NCBI GenBank assembly: GCA_017442465.1
Contig: JAFRZQ010000221.1
Location: forward strand, 1-7,414
DNA from: Anaerotignum sp.
GTDB lineage: Bacteria > Bacillota > Clostridia > Lachnospirales > Anaerotignaceae
DNA length: 7,414 nucleotides
Reading direction: 5' to 3'
The notes beneath the pieces are model-generated. The model had not been told where the DNA came from. It made no database searches and saw only the letters and a list, made by a program, of their open reading frames with translations. Shown here one piece after another: positions 1 through 5,170 of the stretch. Made by a program: the position numbers and the translations under genes. Each line of letters opens with the position of its first letter. Position 1 is the first letter of the stretch.

Positions 1-169
1 GGATGCGGCGGGGTATATCATTGCAGATGAATCTACAAGAACAAATCTTCCCGGCGTATTTGCGGTAGGGGATGTTAGAACAAAGGTATTACGTCAGATC
101 GTGACTGCAGTGGCAGATGGGGCCAATGCGTCCCATTATATCGATGAATATCTGGCGGAACAGGCATAA
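1..169 (+). CDS. trxB: Thioredoxin-disulfide reductase, C-terminal end (partial)
   Basis: The gene runs in from the left edge; reading starts at base 2 and ends at the TAA at 167-169, so about 55 C-terminal residues are visible. They contain the GVFAVGDVRTKVLRQ segment followed by TAVADGANA. This is the FAD-binding GD motif plus the RQ and TA-DGA signature of the low-molecular-weight thioredoxin reductase family. Known role of the family: cytosolic flavoenzyme that passes electrons from NADPH to thioredoxin through a CxxC pair. That pair and the NADPH domain lie outside the window, so a ferredoxin- or NADH-linked relative, or an alkyl-hydroperoxide-reductase-F-like protein, cannot be excluded. 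The next gene starts 15 bases downstream, and its ribosome site touches this stop codon, so the two are probably cotranscribed. Confidence 0.88.
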   Translation, partial: DAAGYIIADESTRTNLPGVFAVGDVRTKVLRQIVTAVADGANASHYIDEYLAEQA

Positions 170-184
170 AAGGAGGGTATATTT

Positions 185-985
185 ATGGGTCATTTGAAAG
201 GAAAAACAGCAATTATTACAGGGGGCGGCCGTGCAGTGCTGAAGGATGGCAGCTGCGGCTCCATTGGCTATGGTATTGCGACAGCCTACGCAAAAGAAGG
301 GGCAAACCTGGTCATCACCGGTAGAAATGTACAGAAATTACTGGATGCGAAGGAAGAACTGGAACGCCTTTACGGTATTCAGGTGCTTCCCGTGCAGGCG
401 GATGTGGCGGCTGGTCAGGATAACGAAGCCGTGGTGCAGAATGTGGTGGATAAAGCCATCGAAACATTCGGCGATATCCATGTGCTGATCAATAACGCCC
501 AGGCGTCTGCATCCGGCGTTTCTCTGGCGGATCATACAACAGACCAGTTCGATCTGGCGATCTATTCCGGTATGTATGCAGCATTTTATTATATGAAAGC
601 ATGTTATCCTCACCTGAAGAAAACAAAAGGGACAGTCATCAACTTCGCTTCCGGTGCAGGCCTGTTCGGCAATTTTGGCCAGAGTGCCTATGCGGCGGCA
701 AAAGAAGGCATCCGCGGTCTGAGCCGTGTGGCGGCAACAGAATGGGGCCCTGATGATATCAATGTCAATGTGGTTTGTCCTCTGGCATGGACAGCACAGC
801 TGGAAAACTGGGCAGACCAGTATCCCGAAGCCTTTGAGAAAAATGTGCAGATGCCTCCTATGGGTCATTACGGCGATGTGGAAAAAGAAATCGGCCGTGC
901 CTGTGTGGCGCTGGCTTCTCCTGACCTGAAATATATGACAGGGGAAACCATTACACTGGAAGGCGGTCTGGGTCTGAGACCATAA
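185..985 (+). CDS. SDR-family oxidoreductase, resembling NADP-dependent 12-alpha-hydroxysteroid dehydrogenase
   Basis: This is a 266-residue classical-size short-chain dehydrogenase/reductase. The ATG at 185 follows an AAGGAGG site with an 8-base gap. A Rossmann cofactor loop begins at T12-G13-G14-G15 and finishes at G28-Y29-G30. T45-G46-R47-N48 after the second strand has the Arg usually seen with NADP(H). NNAQ lies at 103-106. The catalytic set is S156, Y169 and K173 with the standard 13-residue Ser-Tyr spacing, and N103/N104 nearby. From memory, long stretches (AYAKEGANLV, QASASG, INFASGAGLFGN, YAAAKEGIRGLSRVA, VNVVCPLA, a C-terminal GETxTLEGG) match the 12-alpha-hydroxysteroid dehydrogenase of Clostridium group P strain 48-50. 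That enzyme interconverts 12-alpha-hydroxy and 12-oxo bile acids in the cytosol. The substrate here is inferred; another ketone/alcohol pair is possible. Odd point: about seven extra residues sit between G15 and S26. It follows trxB in an apparent operon and ends at a strong terminator. Confidence 0.85.
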   Translation: MGHLKGKTAIITGGGRAVLKDGSCGSIGYGIATAYAKEGANLVITGRNVQKLLDAKEELERLYGIQVLPVQADVAAGQDNEAVVQNVVDKAIETFGDIHVLINNAQASASGVSLADHTTDQFDLAIYSGMYAAFYYMKACYPHLKKTKGTVINFASGAGLFGNFGQSAYAAAKEGIRGLSRVAATEWGPDDINVNVVCPLAWTAQLENWADQYPEAFEKNVQMPPMGHYGDVEKEIGRACVALASPDLKYMTGETITLEGGLGLRP

Positions 986-990
986 TAAGT

Positions 991-1020
991 AAAAAAAACA
1001 GCCTGAAAAGGCTGTTTTTT
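991..1020. terminator. Bidirectional intrinsic terminator between convergent genes
   Basis: An 11-bp perfect stem (993-1003 with 1010-1020) has a 6-base loop TGAAAA. A GCC/GGC core is flanked by six T on the plus side and eight T when read on the minus strand (998 down to 991). It lies 6 bases after the SDR stop and just past the end of the minus-strand MBL gene, so it can end both transcripts. Confidence 0.9.
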
Positions 1021-1057
1021 ATTTGTTTCTCTTATTTGTTTCTCTTATTTGCTTCTC
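1019..1057. repeat. Three tandem 13-bp repeats over the MBL gene stop codon
   Basis: TTATTTGTTTCTC occurs at 1019-1031 and 1032-1044. A third copy with one change (C at position 8) is at 1045-1057. The third copy encodes the last codons and TAA stop of the minus-strand hydrolase. Each copy carries a minus-strand TAA, and because 13 is not a multiple of 3 the three stops fall in three different frames. The first copy overlaps the T-run of the terminator. Confidence 0.9.
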
Positions 1058-1662
1058 ATATAAGGGTTATTTTTGCGTTCGTATTCCATGGTCGTTGCGG
1101 GGCCATGGCCGGAGTATACTTTGTAATCACCGGGGAGTGCTGCCAGTCTTTTCAGGGAAAGGCGAATATCATTCCAGTTGCCGGTGGGCAGGTCAGTTCT
1201 GCCGCAGGAGCCCTGGAACAGGGTGTCGCCGCTGAAGATAGTATCGCCGGAGATGAAGCAGATGGAGCCCTGTGTATGACCGGGTGTCAGCATTACCTTG
1301 AATTCCATATCGCCAACCTTTACCACATCGCCTTCATTCACCAGTTCATCTGGATGGATGATGATGGCGGGGCCTACAAACTGGGAAACATTCAGGGCGG
1401 GGTCTGTGAATACGGGCATTTCCTGTGCGCCGCCAACGATCTTTGCACCCAGTTTTTCGGACAGTTCGTTTACGGAGCCCACATGGTCATAATGACCGTG
1501 AGTCAGCAGGATATGTGTTACCTTCAGGTTGTTCTGTGCGATATAGTTCAGCAGGGGCTGGATGGGGCCGTCGCAGTCGATGATGCAAGTGATACCGTTA
1601 TCATCGGAAACAACGTAGTTGTTTGTACCCACGGAGCCTGCTGCGTAGCATGCGATTTTCAT
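1045..1662 (-). CDS. MBL-fold metallo-hydrolase, glyoxalase II-like
   Basis: This 205-residue cytosolic protein has the complete metallo-beta-lactamase metal set. THGHYDH supplies H55, H57, D59 and H60. H129 is in TPGHTQGS, D146 in FSGDTLF and H186 in YSGHGP. These bind a dinuclear zinc or iron centre that activates water. Length and motif order match the short glyoxalase II-like/YcbL group, which lacks the extra C-terminal helical substrate domain of eukaryotic-type glyoxalase II. Family members hydrolyse thioesters such as S-lactoyl-thiols. Many clostridia are thought to lack glutathione, so the true substrate is uncertain and could be another thiol adduct. The start at 1662 is supported by an AAGGAGG site 8 bases upstream (plus-strand complement at 1671-1677). 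It has its own promoter, divergent from the phosphatidyltransferase gene, and converges on the SDR terminator. A non-hydrolytic or sulfur-dioxygenase role is less likely but not excluded. Confidence 0.9.
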   Translation of the reverse strand: MKIACYAAGSVGTNNYVVSDDNGITCIIDCDGPIQPLLNYIAQNNLKVTHILLTHGHYDHVGSVNELSEKLGAKIVGGAQEMPVFTDPALNVSQFVGPAIIIHPDELVNEGDVVKVGDMEFKVMLTPGHTQGSICFISGDTIFSGDTLFQGSCGRTDLPTGNWNDIRLSLKRLAALPGDYKVYSGHGPATTMEYERKNNPYMRSK

Positions 1663-1699
1663 TTCAAATTCCTCCTTGTGTTTTCGGACATTTTTTCAA

Positions 1700-1728
1700 A
1701 TTATAACAATCAAAAGAATATTTTGCAA
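1700..1728 (-). promoter_or_regulatory. Sigma-A-type promoter for the MBL hydrolase gene
   Basis: On the minus strand, TTGCAA (1728-1723) is followed by a 17-base spacer and a perfect TATAAT (1705-1700). A TG one base before the -10 makes it an extended -10 promoter. The predicted start is about 30 bases before the start codon. The -35 hexamer is its own reverse complement and is also used by the plus-strand promoter. Confidence 0.7.
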
Positions 1729-1750
1729 TATACAAAGAATGGTGTATGAT
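1723..1750 (+). promoter_or_regulatory. Sigma-A-type promoter for the CDP-alcohol phosphatidyltransferase gene
   Basis: TTGCAA (1723-1728), a 16-base spacer and TATGAT (1745-1750) lie about 40 bases before the start codon at 1791. It is weaker than the opposing promoter because the spacer is short and the -10 differs from consensus at one base. It shares the same -35 hexamer with that divergent promoter. Confidence 0.55.
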
Positions 1751-1767
1751 AGGATAGGATGATAGGA
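1746..1767 (+). repeat. 9-bp direct repeat over the -10 and early transcribed region
   Basis: ATGATAGGA occurs at 1746-1754 and again at 1759-1767, a 13-base period. The first copy overlaps the predicted -10 box, and the second sits where transcription would begin. It may be a regulator site or simple sequence drift; nothing else supports a function. Confidence 0.4.
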
Positions 1768-1790
1768 CAGACGAGGCAAGGAGGAGCACA

Positions 1791-2285
1791 ATGGCAAATC
1801 TGATCACAAGTTTCAGAATTATATGCAGTATCGTTCTATTATTTGTTCCGGCTTTCTCTTTTGGTTTTTATAGTCTGTACCTGCTGGCAGGGTTTTCAGA
1901 TATGATCGATGGAACAGTTGCCAGAAGGATGCATACAGCGAGCGAATTTGGTTCCAAACTGGATACGTTTGCGGATTTTGTTTTTGCGGGGGTCTGTTTT
2001 CTGAAAATTCTTCCTGAAATAAAACTTCCGTTTTTTCTTTCTGTATGGATCGTCTTGATTGTGGCGATAAAAGGAAGTAATGTTATGCTTTCCTTTGCTG
2101 CACAGAAGAAATTTATCGCCGTACATAGTATTTCTAATAAGATAACAGGTTTTTTGCTGTTTTTTCTTCCGTTTACATTGTCTTTAGTTGATTTGAAAAT
2201 CAGTGGGAGCATTGTTTGCAGCGTGGCTATGTTTGCTGCAATACAGGAAAGACGCATCTTAAGGACAGGGATGGATTGTGAATGA
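1791..2285 (+). CDS. CDP-alcohol phosphatidyltransferase family membrane protein
   Basis: This is a 164-residue integral membrane enzyme. The diagnostic family motif D-x2-DG-x2-AR-x8-G-x3-D-x3-D is complete: D37, D40, G41, A44, R45, G54, D58 and D62. These residues bind two metal ions and the CDP moiety and transfer a phospho-alcohol or phosphatidyl group. The N-terminal MANLITSFRI resembles the amphipathic start of PgsA/PssA proteins. Hydrophobic segments lie around residues 10-35, 64-74, 80-96, 119-134 and 138-150. It is slightly short for the family (commonly 175-200 residues), but its C-terminus is not obviously broken. Possible products are phosphatidylglycerophosphate, phosphatidylserine or another head-group lipid; the sequence does not decide. 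AAGGAGGAG at 1778-1786 supports the start. By hand count its G+C is about 38-39%, clearly below the neighbours, and AT-rich codons such as ATA are used. It is a single-gene unit between a divergent promoter and a terminator. Confidence 0.88.
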   Translation: MANLITSFRIICSIVLLFVPAFSFGFYSLYLLAGFSDMIDGTVARRMHTASEFGSKLDTFADFVFAGVCFLKILPEIKLPFFLSVWIVLIVAIKGSNVMLSFAAQKKFIAVHSISNKITGFLLFFLPFTLSLVDLKISGSIVCSVAMFAAIQERRILRTGMDCE

Positions 2286-2325
2286 AAAAGGACATCGGAA
2301 ACAGTTTTGTTTCTGATGTCCTTTT
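2286..2325. terminator. Bidirectional intrinsic terminator
   Basis: A 17-bp stem with one G-T wobble (2286-2302 with 2309-2325) encloses the 6-base loop AGTTTT. AAAAGGACATC/GATGTCCTTTT gives T-runs on both strands. It begins at the base after the phosphatidyltransferase stop and ends 5 bases before the minus-strand aminopeptidase stop, so it serves both convergent genes. Confidence 0.9.
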
Positions 2326-2330
2326 GTTAT

Positions 2331-3446
2331 TTATTTCAGATTTTTGGGGTTCAGGCATTCCAGTTCGGGTACAACGAAGATACCGTCCTTGCGAACCAGT
2401 ACATCATCGAACCAGATTTCGCCGCCGCCATATTCAGGAGTCATGATGAGCACCATATCCCAGTGGATGGCGGATTTGTTGCCGTTGGGGGCATCATCAT
2501 AGCAGTTGCCGGGGGTGAAGTGGATGGAGCCTGCGATCTTTTCATCGAACAGGATGTTGTTCATGGGTTTTGTGATGTAGGGATTCACGCCAATGGCGAA
2601 TTCGCCTACATATCTTGCGCCTTCGTCAGTATTGAATACCTTTTCCAGACGTTCTTTGTCGTTGCCGTCGCATTCCACGATCTTACCATCCTTAAATGTC
2701 AGTTTTACGTTTTCAAAAGTAAAGCCGTTCATTTCAGAAGGTGTGTTGTAGGTGATGACACCATTGATGGAATCACGAACAGGGGCGGTGTAAACTTCGC
2801 CGTCAGGGATATTGCATTTACCTGCGCATTTGATGGCAGGAATATCCTTGATGGAGAAGGTCAGGTCTGTGCCTTCTGCCACCAGACGAACTTTGTCTGT
2901 TTTATTCATCAGTTCCACAAGGCTGTCCATAGCTTCGCTCATTTTGCCGTAGTCCAGATTGCATACGTTGAAGTAGAAATCTTCGAATTCTTCCAGAGAA
3001 GATTTTGCGGACTGTGCCATAGCGTTTGTAGGGTAGCGCAGAACGACCCATTTTGTATGGGGCACGCGGATCTGGTGGTGTACGGGATCATCGTAGAAAA
3101 TATTCTGGATGTCCAGTTTTTCTGTGGGAACATCGTACTGTTCTGTCAGGTTATCTTCGCCGCGTACGCCGATGAATGCGTCCATCTGTTTCATCAGCTG
3201 GCAGTCAACCTCTGCCATCATTTTCTGCTGTTCTTCGGTAGCACCCAAAAGCATTTCTCTTTCCAGAGAGTTTGTCATCAGTTTTACGAAGGGGGTTGCA
3301 CCTACCTTATATACTTCCTTGATGATCTGCTTTACCAGGGGCATGGGATGGATACCGTTGCAGCTGATCCATACCTTTTCGCCTTCTTTCAGACGACAGG
3401 AATAGTGTACCAGGTTATATGCTAAAGTTTTGATTCTTTCGTCCAT
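2331..3446 (-). CDS. M29-family metallo-aminopeptidase
   Basis: This is a 371-residue cytosolic aminopeptidase of peptidase family M29 (AmpS/PepS/aminopeptidase T type), which removes N-terminal residues from peptides with a dinuclear metal centre. Metal-ligand motifs are visible, numbered from the upstream Met at 3452: E219 in IPDGEV, E284 in VGEFAIGVNP, H311 in GSIHF, Y318 nearby, then H330 and D332 in AIHWD. This order is the family pattern, and the length is close to that expected (about 370-410). Two in-frame ATGs exist. The AAGGAGA site (plus-strand complement 3455-3461) is only 2 bases before the ATG at 3452 but 8 bases before the ATG at 3446. The protein therefore probably begins MDERIKTLA at 3446; an alternative start at 3452 adds two residues. 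It is monocistronic, ends at a shared terminator and is divergent from the NifX-like gene. A long plus-strand frame opposite it is a coding shadow. Confidence 0.92.
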   Translation of the reverse strand: MDERIKTLAYNLVHYSCRLKEGEKVWISCNGIHPMPLVKQIIKEVYKVGATPFVKLMTNSLEREMLLGATEEQQKMMAEVDCQLMKQMDAFIGVRGEDNLTEQYDVPTEKLDIQNIFYDDPVHHQIRVPHTKWVVLRYPTNAMAQSAKSSLEEFEDFYFNVCNLDYGKMSEAMDSLVELMNKTDKVRLVAEGTDLTFSIKDIPAIKCAGKCNIPDGEVYTAPVRDSINGVITYNTPSEMNGFTFENVKLTFKDGKIVECDGNDKERLEKVFNTDEGARYVGEFAIGVNPYITKPMNNILFDEKIAGSIHFTPGNCYDDAPNGNKSAIHWDMVLIMTPEYGGGEIWFDDVLVRKDGIFVVPELECLNPKNLK

Positions 3447-3478
3447 AATCATAGTCTCCTTTCAATCTTATGGATAGT

Positions 3479-3507
3479 ATTTTACACTCTTTTGGAAAAA
3501 TACGCAA
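3479..3507 (-). promoter_or_regulatory. Likely promoter of the M29 aminopeptidase gene
   Basis: On the minus strand, TTGCGT (3507-3502), a 17-base spacer and TAAAAT (3484-3479) would start transcription about 25 bases before the start codon. The -10 is one base from consensus but the -35 is poor. A perfect minus-strand TATAAT lies further upstream (complement around 3524-3529) and is an alternative. Confidence 0.4.
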
Positions 3508-3512
3508 AGAAA

Positions 3513-3540
3513 TTGACAAATATATTATAAGAAAGATAAA
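3513..3540 (+). promoter_or_regulatory. Likely promoter of the NifX-like/yqeG unit
   Basis: A perfect -35 TTGACA (3513-3518) is followed after 16 bases by GATAAA (3535-3540), a four-of-six -10. The predicted start is about 30 bases before the ATG at 3578 and leaves the GGAGGGAGG ribosome site (3560-3568) in the leader. It is back to back with the aminopeptidase promoter. Confidence 0.5.
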
Positions 3541-3577
3541 ATGATAAAAAATAACTTTTGGAGGGAGGTTTTTCGGG

Positions 3578-3925
3578 ATGAAAGTGGCCATTCCTACAAA
3601 AAATGGCAGGATCGACCAGCAGTACAGCCGTGCAGCAGAATTTACGGTGTATGAAGTGGAGATCGAACTGGTACAGAAAAAAGAGATCATCCCTCTGGGT
3701 AAGACAAGCGTGGCGGATTTTTTGACGGAGCAGGGCATCAATGCTGTTATCTGCGGCAATATCCGTTCTACGGCGAGAAATACATTACGCATGAAGCGTA
3801 TTGAGCTGACCTACGGTGTTGCCGGTGAGGCGGATGATGTGATGATCCGTTACCTCAGCGGAGAACGACTGGGGGATATCGACGAAAATGCCTACTGGCA
3901 TGCGGGAAGAGAAGGGTTGGAATAA
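3578..3925 (+). CDS. NifX/NifB-type iron-molybdenum cofactor-binding domain protein
   Basis: This 115-residue protein begins MKVAIPTKNGRID, with EFTVYEVE near residues 21-28, VADFLTEQGINAVICGNI at 45-62 and GVAGEADD in the second half. This pattern is the dinitrogenase iron-molybdenum cofactor domain (NifX/NafY/NifB C-terminal type), an RNase-H-like fold that binds iron-sulfur or molybdenum-iron clusters in nitrogenase assembly. In most non-diazotroph genomes such stand-alone copies have no proven role; some sit beside Mrp-type cluster carriers. From memory, many members carry HFG near residue 16 and a glycine-rich CGGIG stretch. Here these read QQYSR and CGNIRSTARN, leaving C59 as the only cysteine, so cluster binding may be changed or lost. 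A strong GGAGGGAGG site 9 bases upstream supports the start. The stop is 3 bases before yqeG, with which it is probably cotranscribed. No nitrogenase genes are visible. Confidence 0.78.
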   Translation: MKVAIPTKNGRIDQQYSRAAEFTVYEVEIELVQKKEIIPLGKTSVADFLTEQGINAVICGNIRSTARNTLRMKRIELTYGVAGEADDVMIRYLSGERLGDIDENAYWHAGREGLE

Positions 3926-3928
3926 ATT

Positions 3929-4438
3929 ATGGCATTACTGGAACGTTTTTATCCTGATATTTATGTGAATTCTGTATTTGAGATGCCTCTGGAGGATATG
4001 AAAAAACTGGGCATCCGCGGTCTGGTTTTCGATATCGATAATACCGTGGCGCCTTTTGATGTGGCAGAACCCGATCAGGAGATCGTAGAACTTTTTGCAT
4101 ATCTGAGAAAACAGGGGTTCAAACTCTGTATCCTGTCCAATAATACAAAGGACCGCGTGCATCTGTTCAATAAAAAACTGGGGGCTCTGGCGGTACATAA
4201 GGCAGGCAAGCCCGGCATCAAAAAACTGAACAGAGCTCTGGAGATCATGGGTGTGACCCCTGACAGTGCGGCTATGGTGGGCGATCAGGTATTTACAGAT
4301 ATGTGGTGCGGCCACAGAGCAGGTCTGCTGTGTATCATGACAGCGCCTATCTGCGACAGAGACCAGATCCAGACAAAGGTAAAACGCGGTCTGGAAAGAC
4401 AGGTCATGAAGACATATTTCAGGAAATATGGCAAATAA
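3929..4438 (+). CDS. yqeG: YqeG-family HAD IIIA-type phosphatase
   Basis: This 169-residue cytosolic protein has all four HAD superfamily motifs: FDIDNT with the nucleophile D35 and acid/base D37, ILSNN with S70, K94 in KAGKPG, and GDQVFTD with D119 and D124. Length and motif spacing fit YqeG, the HAD subfamily IIIA phosphatase found throughout Firmicutes. Bacterial YqeG has no firmly assigned substrate; fungal and plant relatives (Gep4 type) dephosphorylate phosphatidylglycerophosphate, so a lipid phosphatase role is a reasonable inference. In Bacillus yqeG lies next to the ribosome-assembly GTPase gene yqeH. Here it follows the NifX-like gene after only 3 bases. Its own ribosome site is poor (GGGTTGGA inside the preceding gene), which suggests translational coupling. 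No hairpin terminator was found after it, so some transcripts may continue into efp. Confidence 0.9.
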   Translation: MALLERFYPDIYVNSVFEMPLEDMKKLGIRGLVFDIDNTVAPFDVAEPDQEIVELFAYLRKQGFKLCILSNNTKDRVHLFNKKLGALAVHKAGKPGIKKLNRALEIMGVTPDSAAMVGDQVFTDMWCGHRAGLLCIMTAPICDRDQIQTKVKRGLERQVMKTYFRKYGK

Positions 4439-4460
4439 GCGTTGTTTTTTCAAGTTTTTA

Positions 4461-4489
4461 TTGAAATATACGGCTCAATCTATTAAAAT
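4461..4489 (+). promoter_or_regulatory. Sigma-A-type promoter of efp
   Basis: TTGAAA (4461-4466), an exact 17-base spacer and TAAAAT (4484-4489); each hexamer is one base from consensus. It predicts a leader of about 70 bases before the efp ATG. A 5-bp inverted repeat GCTCA/TGAGC (4473-4477 and 4504-4508) brackets the -10, which could be an operator but is too short to claim. Confidence 0.65.
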
Positions 4490-4531
4490 ATAGAAGAATA
4501 TGCTGAGCGAATTAGCATTGTAATTTGGAAT

Positions 4532-4551
4532 AATAAAAATAAATTTTTATT
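4532..4551 (+). repeat. AT-only inverted repeat just before the efp ribosome site
   Basis: Perfect 9-bp arms AATAAAAAT (4532-4540) and ATTTTTATT (4543-4551) are separated by 2 bases. The repeat ends 3 bases before the GAGGAGG ribosome site (4554-4560). It contains no G-C pair, so any RNA hairpin would be weak. It may simply be an AT-rich translation enhancer. Confidence 0.45.
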
Positions 4552-4567
4552 TAGAGGAGGAAATACT

Positions 4568-5131
4568 ATGATTTCTGCAGGCGATTTTAGAAAAGGTATT
4601 ACTTTTGAAATGAACGGCGAACCTCACGTAATTCTGGACTTCCAGCACGTAAAACCTGGTAAAGGTTCTCCCTTCGTAAGAACAAAATACAAAAACATTC
4701 TGACAGGTGCTACAAGAGAAGAAGCTTTCAACCCCAGTGACAAATTCCCCAAAGCACACATCGAAACAAAGAAAATGCAGTATCTGTACAGCGATGGTGA
4801 ACTGTACTACTTCATGGACAACGATACATTCGATCAGATCCCTCTGCACCTGGATCAGGTAGAAGAAGCTCTGAAATTCACAAGAGAAAACGATGAAGTA
4901 ACAGTAAAATTCTACAAAGGTTCTCCTTTCATGGTAGAATCCGCTCAGTTCGTTGATCTGCTGATCACAGACACAGAACCCGGCTTCGCTGGCAACACAG
5001 CTCAGGGTGCAACAAAACCCGCTACAGTTGAAACAGGTTTCACACTGCAGGTTCCTCTGTTCATCAACGAAGGTGAAAGAATCCAGATCGATACAAGAAC
5101 AGGCGAATACATGGGCAGATCCAAAGAATAA
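4568..5131 (+). CDS. efp: Translation elongation factor P
   Basis: This is a complete 187-residue EF-P with the usual start MISAGDFRKG and the three-domain length. The protein enters the ribosomal E site and stimulates peptide bond formation at polyproline stretches. The functional loop reads KPGKGSPF, with the modifiable lysine at K32. In Bacillus this residue carries 5-aminopentanol and in enterobacteria beta-lysine; which applies here cannot be seen, and no modification gene is in the window. The C-terminal OB domain keeps ATVETG, QVPLFINEGERIQIDTRTGEY. Domain II reads KFYKGSPFMVESAQFVDLLI, somewhat unlike the common EVIGVEPPNFVEL type. GAGGAGG 7 bases upstream supports the start. All seven Arg codons are AGA and the gene avoids rare codons, unlike its neighbours, as expected for high expression. 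It is followed by a hairpin and the zinc-ribbon gene. Confidence 0.97.
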   Translation: MISAGDFRKGITFEMNGEPHVILDFQHVKPGKGSPFVRTKYKNILTGATREEAFNPSDKFPKAHIETKKMQYLYSDGELYYFMDNDTFDQIPLHLDQVEEALKFTRENDEVTVKFYKGSPFMVESAQFVDLLITDTEPGFAGNTAQGATKPATVETGFTLQVPLFINEGERIQIDTRTGEYMGRSKE

Positions 5132-5149
5132 TCATATCTTTATATGATT
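5130..5149 (+). other. AU-rich intercistronic hairpin after efp
   Basis: Perfect 8-bp arms AATCATAT (5130-5137) and ATATGATT (5142-5149) with loop CTTT overlap the efp stop codon and are followed by two further T. The stem has a single G-C pair, so it is a poor terminator. It more plausibly acts as a partial terminator or mRNA-end stabiliser that lets efp be expressed above the downstream gene. Confidence 0.5.
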
Positions 5150-5170
5150 TTGGCAGGGAGGCTTTGACAA

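Noticed and set aside
1036..1749. 237-codon plus-strand frame opposite the MBL hydrolase
   Set aside because: The minus frame has all the metal ligands and a good ribosome site. The plus frame has neither and runs through the divergent promoter.
2307..3425. 372-codon plus-strand frame opposite the M29 aminopeptidase
   Set aside because: It is a coding shadow: it begins inside the bidirectional terminator, has no ribosome site, and its composition is typical of antisense translation.
3578..3925. Evidence for nitrogen fixation from the NifX-like gene
   Set aside because: Stand-alone members are common in organisms without nitrogenase, the key motifs are altered and no nif genes are nearby.
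3935..4453. 172-codon minus-strand frame opposite yqeG
   Set aside because: No ribosome site and no motifs; yqeG on the plus strand carries the complete HAD motif set.
4441..4468. Possible terminator after yqeG
   Set aside because: Only a 5-bp A/T-rich pairing (TTCAA/TTGAA) without a following T-run; it overlaps the efp -35.
4473..4508. GCTCA/TGAGC inverted repeat as an efp operator
   Set aside because: Arms of 5 bp separated by 26 bases are expected by chance; noted only as context.
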